Assembly: GCF_000214595.1 (NCBI RefSeq)
Contig: NZ_AFIG01000001.1
Location: 620,001 to 684,000 of the forward strand
Source of the DNA: Methylophaga thalassica MP
GTDB taxonomy: Bacteria; Pseudomonadota; Gammaproteobacteria; Nitrosococcales; Methylophagaceae
Reading direction: 5' to 3'
DNA: 64,000 bases
This document shows, piece by piece, positions 37,833-46,537 of this stretch (its first letter is position 1; the number at the start of each line of letters is the position of its first letter). Made by a program: the position numbers and the translations under genes. The notes below the pieces were generated by a model that ran no database searches, was not told the DNA's origin, and was given only the letters and a program-made list of their open reading frames with translations.

Positions 37833-38636
37833 TTAAATTAAAGCCTTAATAGCTTTATGTACATTGTCACGCAGATGGTCAGGGTTAATCGTACCGATAA
37901 TCACACTACTGACTGCTGGTTCATTAAAGATAAAGTCGAAGTTTGCCTGAACATTATCATCGGCTGAATTTTTTGCAAGATGACCGCTGCCCAAAGCCTT
38001 TTTAATAAAAATGCCTTTATTAAGTTTGGCGGCTTGTTCAATCACCGACCGTTCTTCCTGATATTGCAGATTATGCATCACCATGGCGATATCGGACTGT
38101 TCCAACGTTAATAGACCGCCTGTGACGGTCTTAGTCGACATGCCACTGGCGCGAATCCAGCCGCGTTGTTTTAAGTCAGCTAAGACTTCCAGCGCACCAT
38201 GATGACGAATAATCTGTTCATCATTGCCATCAGAGTGAATCAATACAATATCTAATTCATCTCGCTGCAGGGTTTTTAAACTGTTTTCAATGCTTTTCAT
38301 CAGTGATTCAGGGGTGAAGTCATAATGCGATTCACCTGTTTCTGCATCAAAATATTCACCGGCTTTGGTGGCAATGATCCACTCGCGCCGGACTTTTTTT
38401 AATAACTGTCCGAGACGTTGTTCACTGCGTCCATAAGCCGGTGCCGTGTCAATCAGATTGATGCCGGATTCCCAGGCTTGTTCAAGTAATGTCATCACTT
38501 GTTCATCATCAGGAATCTGAAAACCATCAGGATATTTCACTGCTTTATCACGACCGATTTTAACGGTGCCCATCCCCAGTGGGGATACGCTTAGTCCAGT
38601 ATCCGCTATCGGATTTCTTCGTTCTAAATAGGTCAT
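37833..38636 (-). CDS. Aldo/keto reductase
   Basis: The 267-residue protein has the TIM-barrel aldo/keto reductase motifs: DTAPAYGRSEQRLG (catalytic Asp and Tyr), Lys in WIIATKAG and His in ELDIVLIHSDG. The substrate is unknown. ATG 38636 sits in a TGATG overlap with the preceding gene; an in-frame ATG at 38654 is possible. It is probably co-transcribed with the FAD oxidoreductase and gmhA. Confidence 0.88.
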   Translation of the reverse strand: MTYLERRNPIADTGLSVSPLGMGTVKIGRDKAVKYPDGFQIPDDEQVMTLLEQAWESGINLIDTAPAYGRSEQRLGQLLKKVRREWIIATKAGEYFDAETGESHYDFTPESLMKSIENSLKTLQRDELDIVLIHSDGNDEQIIRHHGALEVLADLKQRGWIRASGMSTKTVTGGLLTLEQSDIAMVMHNLQYQEERSVIEQAAKLNKGIFIKKALGSGHLAKNSADDNVQANFDFIFNEPAVSSVIIGTINPDHLRDNVHKAIKALI

Positions 38637-39826
38637 CAGAATGCTCTGTCCCATAACGGTTTAGCGATTTCTGGATGAGGAAAGTCAGGATTGTCGTATG
38701 TCTGTTTTTCTATGGAGTCGACATTAATCGCTTTCAGTACCTGATCGGCTAAATCAGGTGCCAAGGCTAATTTGGTTGGCCAGCAAATATGAATATTCTG
38801 TTGTGAATCAATAAAGGCATTATCCGGCCGAGTCAGACTGGATTGTTTGGGCTCAGCCCGGTTAACGGCATGTGTTGCCCAATCCAGATCTGGGAGTTTA
38901 AACCAGGGCAGAATATTGTTGAGTAGTTGCTGCGCTTCAGCAATCAAATCATTCCGGGATTTACCGACACCTTCTTCGGCAATATTACCGCCGATGTACC
39001 ATACGGTCTCGCCTTGTTGTGTTTTATGGCTGGAAATCGTTGCTATCGGCTTGGAACCACTTCCCAGGCTATGAGCATAGATCGTTGGTAATGGCTGAGT
39101 TGAGTCATGACTTTTGCATAACACCATCTGCAAGGGGCGACGTTGCATCGCAGGCTGTTTGATACCTAATGATTGCAGCAGGGCTTCATTGCCTTCGCCT
39201 GCGGTCAAAACAAACTGCTTTGCATGGATTGTCATATCACCAATCTGAACCGTTTCTACTTTTTGCCCTGTGCGCTGCCAATGATATTGACGGTCTTTAG
39301 GTACTAAAAGCATACGTGAGTGCCACTTTTCAGTGATCTTTGTTAGCAGACTTGGAATATCTAACACAGGCTCATCAAGCTGATAGAGCGTGCCTTTAAA
39401 GCCGGTATCCTGAAATAATGCCGGTGCCTCGCGTTTCTCTACCCGTTGCATCCGACTACTTAAAGCTTTGCTGGCAAAAAACGACACCATTTTTGAGGAC
39501 AGCTTGTCTTTAGACCATAACAATTGATGATCCGCCAGTTTTCTCACTGAGCGGAGATCAATATCACCTTCACCATTTAATGCGCTTTTCCAACGGGCAG
39601 GCATGGTGCTAATGACCTGCGCGGCTTTGGATAACACACCATTAAGGGCATATTTACTGCCACCATGAATAATGCCCTGTGAGCTGAGAGTTTGTCCTTG
39701 GCCAATGTGTCCGTGTTCCAGCAAGATGGCGTGAATACCCATATCGTTAAGGCGATGATGAAGCCACAGGCCAGCAATACCTGCGCCGATAATGACAACA
39801 TCGGTGTTAAGTGTGGTTTGCGTCAT
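38636..39826 (-). CDS. FAD-dependent oxidoreductase (DAO family)
   Basis: The 396-residue protein has an N-terminal dinucleotide-binding fold (VVIIGAGIAGLWLHHRL) and the flavin-binding pattern SSQGIIHGGSKYALNG of the D-amino-acid oxidase / glycerol-3-phosphate dehydrogenase superfamily. The substrate cannot be told. It lies 8 bp after gmhA and is coupled to the reductase. Its presence in an LPS gene block is unexplained. Confidence 0.85.
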   Translation of the reverse strand: MTQTTLNTDVVIIGAGIAGLWLHHRLNDMGIHAILLEHGHIGQGQTLSSQGIIHGGSKYALNGVLSKAAQVISTMPARWKSALNGEGDIDLRSVRKLADHQLLWSKDKLSSKMVSFFASKALSSRMQRVEKREAPALFQDTGFKGTLYQLDEPVLDIPSLLTKITEKWHSRMLLVPKDRQYHWQRTGQKVETVQIGDMTIHAKQFVLTAGEGNEALLQSLGIKQPAMQRRPLQMVLCKSHDSTQPLPTIYAHSLGSGSKPIATISSHKTQQGETVWYIGGNIAEEGVGKSRNDLIAEAQQLLNNILPWFKLPDLDWATHAVNRAEPKQSSLTRPDNAFIDSQQNIHICWPTKLALAPDLADQVLKAINVDSIEKQTYDNPDFPHPEIAKPLWDRAF

Positions 39827-39834
39827 GAATAAAT

Positions 39835-40389
39835 TTAGTCTGTTTCGTCGAGGGTTTCACACAGCCAGTGACCGATCAGAATATGTCCTTCCTGTACGCG
39901 TGCCGTTTCTTTGACTGGGACGGCAATACATTCATCAGCTATTTCAGCTAATTGCCCGCCACCTTCACCAGTAAACGCACAGCTCCAAATGCCCATTTCT
40001 TTTGCGGTTTTAATACCGTTAATGACATTACCGCTATTACCGGATGTGGATAAACCAATCGCAATATCACCCGGACGGCCTAAAGCAGCAATTTGGCGAT
40101 CAAATACGGTATCAAACTGATAATCGTTACTGTGAGCAGTCAGAATAGACGTATCTGTTGTTAAGGCGATGGCACCATAGGGACGACGATCTTTGTGATA
40201 ACGAACCACAAATTCGGCAGCTAAATGTTGCGCATCAGACGCGCTGCCACCATTGCCAAAGAACAGAATTTTATTGCCTTGTTTCACACAGCTTGCAATA
40301 CGAGCAGCAAGTGCTGTGACTTGTGGTTCAAGTGCAAACAGACTTTCGATCATCGCCTGATGGCGTGTGATGGTGGCTTTAAATGACAC
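39835..40389 (-). CDS. gmhA: Phosphoheptose isomerase (SIS domain)
   Basis: The 184-residue protein is a single SIS domain. FFGNGGSASDAQHLAAEFV, the STSGNSGNVI phosphate loop and the closing EGHILIGHWLCE match GmhA, which converts sedoheptulose 7-phosphate to heptose 7-phosphate at the start of ADP-heptose synthesis. DiaA, a related DnaA-binding protein, is the main alternative. The neighbouring hldE and waaC favour GmhA. Confidence 0.87.
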   Translation of the reverse strand: MSFKATITRHQAMIESLFALEPQVTALAARIASCVKQGNKILFFGNGGSASDAQHLAAEFVVRYHKDRRPYGAIALTTDTSILTAHSNDYQFDTVFDRQIAALGRPGDIAIGLSTSGNSGNVINGIKTAKEMGIWSCAFTGEGGGQLAEIADECIAVPVKETARVQEGHILIGHWLCETLDETD

Positions 40390-40517
40390 GGCTTCCCCTT
40401 AAACTGGTGTAGTGATGATAACATCTCACTTTTTGACATCGACAGTTTAACAAAATTCAGACTGACTGGCGGTTTTAAGCCATAACTGAGTTTGACTGAA
40501 TCACATCATAAAACTGA

Positions 40518-41318
40518 ATGAAAACATACACTCTCTATCTACGTGAAGAATTAGCTGACGCCTGGCAGGATAAAGCCATATTTATCTGGTTACAGACCAT
40601 GCCGGGTGAGATTTTTCGTGATAAAGAGGGGCGGCGAACATTACGTTTTGAGGTAGGGCAGCGCAGCTATTTTCTTAAATATCATCAGGGCGTTGGCTGG
40701 GCTGAAATTGTAAAGAACCTGCTGTCATTACGTTTGCCGATCATCAGTGCCCGTAATGAATGGCAGGCGGTGCAGTTTTTACAGTCTCATGATCTGGATA
40801 CAATGACCCTAGCCGGTTACGGTGAAAAAGGCTGGAATCCGGCGAAGCGTCATTCATTTGTGATTACCGATGATTTAACCGACACGATGAGTCTGGAATA
40901 TCTGGGCCAACAGTGGCGAAATACGCCGCCATCATTCACAAGTAAATACCAGTTAATTCAGAAGTTGGCCCATATCGCAGGGACTATGCATAAAAATGGC
41001 ATGAACCATCGGGATTTTTATCTTTGTCATTTTTTGTTGGATAAGTCATTTGCTGAGACGAATATTTATCAGCCAACAATGCCAATCTATCTTATCGATC
41101 TTCACCGTGCTCAGATCCGACAAAAAGTCCCGCGTCGCTGGCAAATAAAAGATCTGGGTAGCTTATACTTCTCGGCTTATGCCGTGCCGCTGACACAACG
41201 TGATTTATTTCGGTTTATCAAAACTTACACTCAGCTACCTTTGCGTGAGGCATTAACCCAACAGGCTGATTTGTGGCAGCAGGTTAAACAGCGGGCAGAT
41301 ACCTTATATGCTGAATAA
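40518..41318 (+). CDS. waaP: LPS core heptose(I) kinase
   Basis: The 266-residue protein has the WaaP/RfaP kinase fold: YFLKYHQGVGWAEIVKNLL at the ATP lobe, the catalytic loop HRDFYLCHFLL (His164, Asp166) and LIDLHRAQIR for metal binding. It phosphorylates heptose I of the inner core, which supports outer-membrane stability. Length equals that of known WaaP. The last 11 bases overlap the next kinase gene, so the two are coupled. Confidence 0.92.
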   Translation: MKTYTLYLREELADAWQDKAIFIWLQTMPGEIFRDKEGRRTLRFEVGQRSYFLKYHQGVGWAEIVKNLLSLRLPIISARNEWQAVQFLQSHDLDTMTLAGYGEKGWNPAKRHSFVITDDLTDTMSLEYLGQQWRNTPPSFTSKYQLIQKLAHIAGTMHKNGMNHRDFYLCHFLLDKSFAETNIYQPTMPIYLIDLHRAQIRQKVPRRWQIKDLGSLYFSAYAVPLTQRDLFRFIKTYTQLPLREALTQQADLWQQVKQRADTLYAE

Positions 41319-42726
41319 AATGTCAGTTATCAATGCCATCATCAATCCTGTAACTCGGCCTGAGCTGTATTTTGAGTTACAGCTGCAGCAGCAAACGTTT
41401 CAATGCCAGCAGGTTCTTCGTGATTTGCCTGGGCGCCGTTTAGTGATTAAGGCATTAGACAGTGCTGGAAAGGCTGTAATCATTAAACTTTTCGCGAGTG
41501 AAGGCAAAGCGCAGAAAGACTTTCAGCGAGAAATTCAGGGTATTAATGCGGTAAAAGATAGTGAGGTAAACACGCCGGCATTATTAGCGACGGTTAAGGA
41601 AGCTCATGGTTCTGCACTGATATATCAATTTATTGAAAACAGTCAGCGTTTTCAGCTTGGTGATTCATCTCCAGAACGTTTGAAATTGTTATCAACGTTA
41701 ATGTTGACTCTGCATCTGGATGGGCTTTATCAAGACGATATTCATCTTGATAATCTATTACTCAATGGTCATCAACTTGTGCTGCTTGACCTGGGTTCTG
41801 TTAAACAATCAAACGATGGCAAGGCACTTGATAAGGACACCAGTTTAACCAATCTGGCGCGACTCATTGCTCAATTCTCACTACAGGAACACATGACACT
41901 AAAACCACTGATCGAGATGTATTATCACGGTCGTGGCTGGGAATACACTGAGGATGAACAGCAGCAGTTTACAACAAGGCTGGAAAAGGTTTGGCAAAAA
42001 AGAAAGTCACAGTATCTTAAGAAGTGCTTTCGCCCATGCACGATGACCTTTTATCAACAGAACTTTCGCTGGCAGGTCGCTGCCAAACGTGAATTCTGGC
42101 AACAAAGTCAGATTCAGTCAGTTGACGATATTGAAGCATTATTCACTGATGCACAGATATTAAAGGCCGGTAATACCGCTACGGTGATACGCACTCAGAT
42201 GGGCGGCCTTGATGTTGTGATTAAACGTTACAATATTAAAAGTCTTGGTCATGCACTTAGCCGTTGCTGGCGACCAAGCCGAGCTGCTATATCCTGGCGT
42301 AATGCAAACTTACTGATGTTTATGGGCATTCCGACAACAATGCCTCTCGCTTTTATTGAGCAGCGCTTTGGTCCATTGAGACGTATAGCTTATTTTATTA
42401 GTGAATATCGGGAGGCTGAGGAGTTGTTGGATGTCTATCAACAGCGAATGCCTATCGAGTCTGAAGTGCATCAGATTCAAAACATTTTCGCTGGCCTTGA
42501 AATAGCGCAGTTGGGTCATGGCGATATGAAAGCACAAAATTTGTTATTGGATACACAAGGCAAAGTCTGGCTAATCGATTTAGATGCCATGCGAGAATAT
42601 ACCAATAAAAAACAGGCAGTCATGGCTAACGTGCAAGATAAAAAACGCTTCCTGAAAAACTGGGAGAATCCTGAGCTGGAGGCTTTTTTCAGAGTGATGC
42701 TACAAAGACAAAAAATACGTTTATGA
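41308..42726 (+). CDS. Tandem lipopolysaccharide-kinase-like protein (WapQ-like)
   Basis: The 472-residue protein holds two kinase-like domains. The first (about 20-240) has an ATP-lobe Lys in AVIIKLFAS, the loop QDDIHLDN (Asp144, Asn149; the usual His is Gln142) and DLGS (Asp161). The second (about 270-472) has VVIKRYNIKS, the complete loop HGDMKAQN (404-411) and DLDA (Asp424). It resembles, as I recall, WapQ of the Pseudomonas aeruginosa LPS core cluster. The likely task is phosphorylation of an inner-core sugar. It overlaps waaP upstream and waaG downstream. Confidence 0.8.
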   Translation: MLNKMSVINAIINPVTRPELYFELQLQQQTFQCQQVLRDLPGRRLVIKALDSAGKAVIIKLFASEGKAQKDFQREIQGINAVKDSEVNTPALLATVKEAHGSALIYQFIENSQRFQLGDSSPERLKLLSTLMLTLHLDGLYQDDIHLDNLLLNGHQLVLLDLGSVKQSNDGKALDKDTSLTNLARLIAQFSLQEHMTLKPLIEMYYHGRGWEYTEDEQQQFTTRLEKVWQKRKSQYLKKCFRPCTMTFYQQNFRWQVAAKREFWQQSQIQSVDDIEALFTDAQILKAGNTATVIRTQMGGLDVVIKRYNIKSLGHALSRCWRPSRAAISWRNANLLMFMGIPTTMPLAFIEQRFGPLRRIAYFISEYREAEELLDVYQQRMPIESEVHQIQNIFAGLEIAQLGHGDMKAQNLLLDTQGKVWLIDLDAMREYTNKKQAVMANVQDKKRFLKNWENPELEAFFRVMLQRQKIRL

Positions 42727-43940
42727 AATACGCTGTCTGTTTGTATAAGTATTTTCCTTTTGGCGGGCTCGCCCGTGATTTCATGAACATCATGCGCTGC
42801 TGTCTGCAAGCCGATGATACGGTCGATGTTTATGTTATGGAGTGGCAAGGGGAAGTGCCTAAGCCATTTAATGTGCAGATTATTGAGACTCATGGGTGGA
42901 GCAACCATGCCAGGTTGCAATCGTATATAGATCAGGTATTACCACAATTACATCAGGGTGCTTATGACCTGGTGATTGGTTTTAATAAAATGCCTGAGCT
43001 TGATGTCTATTATGCCGCAGACCCTTGTTATATTGACCGGATAAGGTCTCATCCTTTGCACGGGCTATTACAGTTTTCAGGGCGTGTGAAGTTTTATAAA
43101 GCCTGTGAAGAAGCCGTTTTTGGCAAACAGTCGAATACCGTATCTATGATGATTTCCGATGTGCAACAAACACTGTTCGAAGATCATTACGGCACACCAA
43201 AAGATCGTTTAGTCAGCTTACCTCCAGGGATTGACCGTGATAGAAAACGGCCACAAAATACAGAGCTTATTCGCCAGCAGGTGAGAGATGAGTTTAATAT
43301 CTCGGCTGATGAGTGGTTACTGTTGATGGTAGGCACGGGCTTTAAAACAAAAGGTGTTGACCGGGCAATAGCCGCCTTGGCAAATTTACCGGATGCCATT
43401 AAACAACAAACTAAACTGATGATTATCGGCGATGGCGATAACCGTTATTTACAGCGTCAGGCCCAGCAATACGGTATTGATAAGCAAGTGAAGTTTCTTG
43501 GTGGGCGCTCTGATATTCCACGCTTTTTGCTGGCGGCTGACTTGTTAATTCATCCTGCCAGAAAGGAAAATACGGGGACGGTGATCCTGGAAGCCATGGT
43601 AGCAGGTCTGCCAAGCTTAGTTTCCGATGTATGTGGTTATACCAAACATGTGATTAGGGCCGATGCCGGTCTGGTTATTAAGAATGCCGATAGTGCACAG
43701 CAAACAGCCTTAGATCTTGTTGAAATGTTAGATAAACATAAATTACAACAATGGTCTGAGCACGCTTTGCACTATGCTGCGACGGAAGATTTGTACAGTA
43801 TGCCGCAACAGGCAGCCGCAGTGATTAGGTCACAGGCAAAACAAAAAGGAAAAAACAATGACAACAACGGTCTTGGTTACCGGCGGTGCAGGATATATTG
43901 GTTCGCATATTTGTGTAGTGTTATTGGAAGCGGGCTTTGA
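42723..43940 (+). CDS. waaG: LPS core glycosyltransferase WaaG
   Basis: The 405-residue GT4 enzyme adds the first hexose to heptose II (glucosyltransferase I in E. coli). The N-terminus CLYKYFPFGGLARDFMNI is the WaaG signature. LMVGTGFKTKGVDRAI and ENTGTVILEAMVAGLPSLVS (the donor-binding Glu motif) are typical. E. coli WaaG has 374 residues. Here about 27 extra residues run through the start of galE (83-base overlap), an odd C-terminal extension. It overlaps the tandem kinase gene by four bases. Confidence 0.9.
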   Translation: MKYAVCLYKYFPFGGLARDFMNIMRCCLQADDTVDVYVMEWQGEVPKPFNVQIIETHGWSNHARLQSYIDQVLPQLHQGAYDLVIGFNKMPELDVYYAADPCYIDRIRSHPLHGLLQFSGRVKFYKACEEAVFGKQSNTVSMMISDVQQTLFEDHYGTPKDRLVSLPPGIDRDRKRPQNTELIRQQVRDEFNISADEWLLLMVGTGFKTKGVDRAIAALANLPDAIKQQTKLMIIGDGDNRYLQRQAQQYGIDKQVKFLGGRSDIPRFLLAADLLIHPARKENTGTVILEAMVAGLPSLVSDVCGYTKHVIRADAGLVIKNADSAQQTALDLVEMLDKHKLQQWSEHALHYAATEDLYSMPQQAAAVIRSQAKQKGKNNDNNGLGYRRCRIYWFAYLCSVIGSGL

Positions 43941-44892
43941 AGTCGTGGTCGTGGATAATCTTAGTAATAGCTCCTCTGTAGCGATTGATAGGGTCGGCCA
44001 GATTACAGGGAAAAAAATCGCCTTTTACAAAGCAGATTGTCGGGATAAAGCGGCTTTACAAGGTATTTTTAATAGCCATCCTATTGATGCCGTCATTCAT
44101 CTGGCAGGATTAAAAGCCGTGGGTGAGTCCTGTGCTTTTCCTTTGATGTATTACCAAAATAATCTGGATGCCACCTTTGTTTTATTAGAGGTGATGCAGC
44201 AATTTTCTGTGAAAAATTTTGTATTCAGTTCATCAGCCACCGTCTATGGCGATCCTGCTTCAATGCCCGTAAATGAAACGTTTCCGACTTCGGCAACGAA
44301 TCCTTATGGCCGTACCAAACTGATGATAGAAGAAATTCTGGCAGATATGGTCAAGGCGACGCCAGATCAACTTAGTGTGGTGTTATTACGTTACTTTAAC
44401 CCAGCTGGTGCACACGAGTCTGGTCTTATTGGTGAAGATCCCAGTGCTATTCCAAATAATCTGATGCCTTATGTCACGCAAACAGCCATTGGTAAAAGAG
44501 AGTGCTTATCCGTTTTTGGAGGCGACTATGACACCGTTGATGGCACAGGTGTTCGAGACTATATTCATGTGATGGATTTGGCTCGGGGACACCTTGAGGC
44601 GCTGAACTGGCTGGAATCGGATGCGACAGCACCCTGCTGTAAAGCGGTGAATCTGGGCACGGGGCAGGGATACAGCGTACTTGAAGTGATCGCTGCTTTT
44701 GAACAGGCATCGGGCAAGCAAGTGAATTATAAAATTGTCGACCGCCGTGCGGGAGATGTGGCAATTAATTATGCCGATCCGGCCTTAGCAAAATCACTAT
44801 TGGGATGGACCGCTGAGAAAACACTGGATGATATGGTGACGGATGCCTGGCGCTGGCAAAGTCAAAACCCTAATGGATATGGCGATGCTTGA
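43858..44892 (+). CDS. galE: UDP-glucose 4-epimerase
   Basis: The 344-residue enzyme interconverts UDP-glucose and UDP-galactose. It has the NAD-binding motif VTGGAGYIGSHI, the catalytic Ser in FSSSATVYGDP and YGRTK (Tyr, Lys), and GVRDYIHVMDLARGH. AAAGGAAAAAACA is a good ribosome site inside the waaG frame. It supplies galactose-type precursors for the LPS core or other surface sugars. The end overlaps the YrbL-like gene by eight bases. Confidence 0.95.
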   Translation: MTTTVLVTGGAGYIGSHICVVLLEAGFEVVVVDNLSNSSSVAIDRVGQITGKKIAFYKADCRDKAALQGIFNSHPIDAVIHLAGLKAVGESCAFPLMYYQNNLDATFVLLEVMQQFSVKNFVFSSSATVYGDPASMPVNETFPTSATNPYGRTKLMIEEILADMVKATPDQLSVVLLRYFNPAGAHESGLIGEDPSAIPNNLMPYVTQTAIGKRECLSVFGGDYDTVDGTGVRDYIHVMDLARGHLEALNWLESDATAPCCKAVNLGTGQGYSVLEVIAAFEQASGKQVNYKIVDRRAGDVAINYADPALAKSLLGWTAEKTLDDMVTDAWRWQSQNPNGYGDA

Positions 44893-45484
44893 ATTATCGG
44901 CCGCTACATTAGTCGGAAAAGGATTACATAGAGAAGTCCATGTCCATCCTGACGATGATTCAAAATGTGTGAAGGTCGTTGTTTTACGGGGTGAGGAAGA
45001 GACTCGTCGAGAACAGGCTTATTATCGGTTCCTGCAGCGCCGAAATATTGATTGGATCAGCTTACCGCAGTTTTACGGTAACGAAGAAACGAATATGGGG
45101 CCTGGCGCTGTCTTCGATTTAATTCGTGATGATGATGGGCAAGTGTCCAAAACTTTGGCGTTTTATCTGGATAATCTGAGCTCGACACCAGAGTTAGTCG
45201 AATCCATTGGTCAGGCGCTGATTAAATTGAAGTGGGACTTGCTAGAGCAGAATATTATTACCATGACGCTTAAGCCTAAAAATATGGTTTTGCAGTTGCG
45301 AAACGACGGCGTGAGATTTTTGATTATCGATAATATAGGTAACTCGGACATCGTACCGATTAGTAGTTATGTTCGTTTTTTCGGCAGAAAGAAAATTGAA
45401 CGGAAATGGGGAAAGTTTAAAGGTTTATTATCAAAGAAGTTTACTAACCAATCGAACACGAAGAAAATTATTTCCAATATATAA
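44885..45484 (+). CDS. YrbL-family protein (kinase-like fold)
   Basis: The 199-residue protein matches the YrbL family: LVGKGLHREVHVHPDD, VKVVVLRGEEETRREQAYY, IDWISLPQFYGNEETNMG, ITMTLKPKNMVLQL and IIDNIGNSD. E. coli YrbL is a member of the PhoP regulon of unknown activity with a protein-kinase-like fold. Start choice is uncertain: in-frame ATG codons at 44873, 44879 and 44885 all lie inside galE, and 44885 gives the best alignment to E. coli YrbL as I recall it. In an LPS island it may modify a core sugar, but this is not shown. Confidence 0.82.
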   Translation: MLELSAATLVGKGLHREVHVHPDDDSKCVKVVVLRGEEETRREQAYYRFLQRRNIDWISLPQFYGNEETNMGPGAVFDLIRDDDGQVSKTLAFYLDNLSSTPELVESIGQALIKLKWDLLEQNIITMTLKPKNMVLQLRNDGVRFLIIDNIGNSDIVPISSYVRFFGRKKIERKWGKFKGLLSKKFTNQSNTKKIISNI

Positions 45485-45508
45485 AAATCAAGATAGGGAC
45501 ATTGGTAC

Positions 45509-46537
45509 GTGACTGAGAAAAAAATCTTAATTCTGGATGGAATTGGTGGGGCTACCCTTGGCCGAGACATTCATGCTTGTATCGACAATTCAGAATATTA
45601 TGATTTAGCGAAACTAAAACAGATCAATTTATATAAGCCTCGCTCAGCTCTGGCAAAAGTAAAACGAAAATTTTCAGAGAAGAAGAGTTTTTATTACTTA
45701 CCCAAAAAAGCCTTATCGTCGTTTTTAACAGTGCTTGATGAGGTGAAACCTGAAGTTATTTTTGTTATAGGTTTTGTGTATCGTTTTATTAATCCCGAAC
45801 AGCTTAAAGATATTGCAAAATCTAGAAATATAGAACTCTATTTGTACGATACTGATAGCTGTAACCTCTACACAAAACGTCGAGAGTTTATATATTTTAT
45901 TGAGAATGAGGTGCGTATTTATGACCGAGTCTTTTCATTCTCAAAAGTAGTGACAGAGTTTTTCAATCGCATGGATATCGATGCGATATTTTCACCTTTT
46001 GGGGCTAACCTTATTGAACGGCAATCAGGAAAGTTTCAGCATGAAGTGTTATTTGTTGGCAGTGCCGATCTTAGACGTTGTTTTATGCTGGAGCATATTG
46101 TTGATTATGTCTCGATAAAAGGTGCTCGTTGGGGGCGTAACGAAGCCATCTTATCCAAGAAACTGCAAGAAAAAATAGATGATAAACCTGTGTGGGGAGA
46201 GGCTTTACATCAGCATCTAATGGGGTCAAAGATAGTATTAAATATCACTAGAGGACCATTTTATGCGGCTGAAACGGGAGTTAATCTGAGGATTTTTGAA
46301 GCAATGGCTGCAGGGTGTTTTGTGCTGACAGATTACTGTGATGAAGTTGCCGAGTTATTCGACATCGGTCTGGAAATTGAAACATTCAAGGGTTCAAAAG
46401 AACTGGTAGAGAAAGTCGCTTATTATTTAAGTAATGATGAAGCCCGTTTAGCCATAGCTAAACGGGGACAACAGAAAATACGTCAACAGTTCACTTGGGA
46501 TAAACGTACCCAGCATATGTTGAGTTATATGGGTTGA
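45509..46537 (+). CDS. Glycosyltransferase (CgeB-like, Glyco_trans_1_2 type)
   Basis: The 342-residue cytoplasmic protein has a GT-B-like shape. The N-terminal half is ILILDGIGGATLGRDIHA to FVIGFVYRFINPEQL, and the C-terminal half contains VLFVGSADLRR, TGVNLRIFEAMAAGCFVLTD (sugar-nucleotide Glu region) and FTWDKRTQHML. The end resembles CgeB-type glycosyltransferases. Donor and acceptor are unknown. GTG 45509 is preceded by a TAGGGA site. It is lower in GC than its neighbours and overlaps the convergent carbamoyltransferase gene by 13 bases. Confidence 0.8.
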   Translation: MTEKKILILDGIGGATLGRDIHACIDNSEYYDLAKLKQINLYKPRSALAKVKRKFSEKKSFYYLPKKALSSFLTVLDEVKPEVIFVIGFVYRFINPEQLKDIAKSRNIELYLYDTDSCNLYTKRREFIYFIENEVRIYDRVFSFSKVVTEFFNRMDIDAIFSPFGANLIERQSGKFQHEVLFVGSADLRRCFMLEHIVDYVSIKGARWGRNEAILSKKLQEKIDDKPVWGEALHQHLMGSKIVLNITRGPFYAAETGVNLRIFEAMAAGCFVLTDYCDEVAELFDIGLEIETFKGSKELVEKVAYYLSNDEARLAIAKRGQQKIRQQFTWDKRTQHMLSYMG

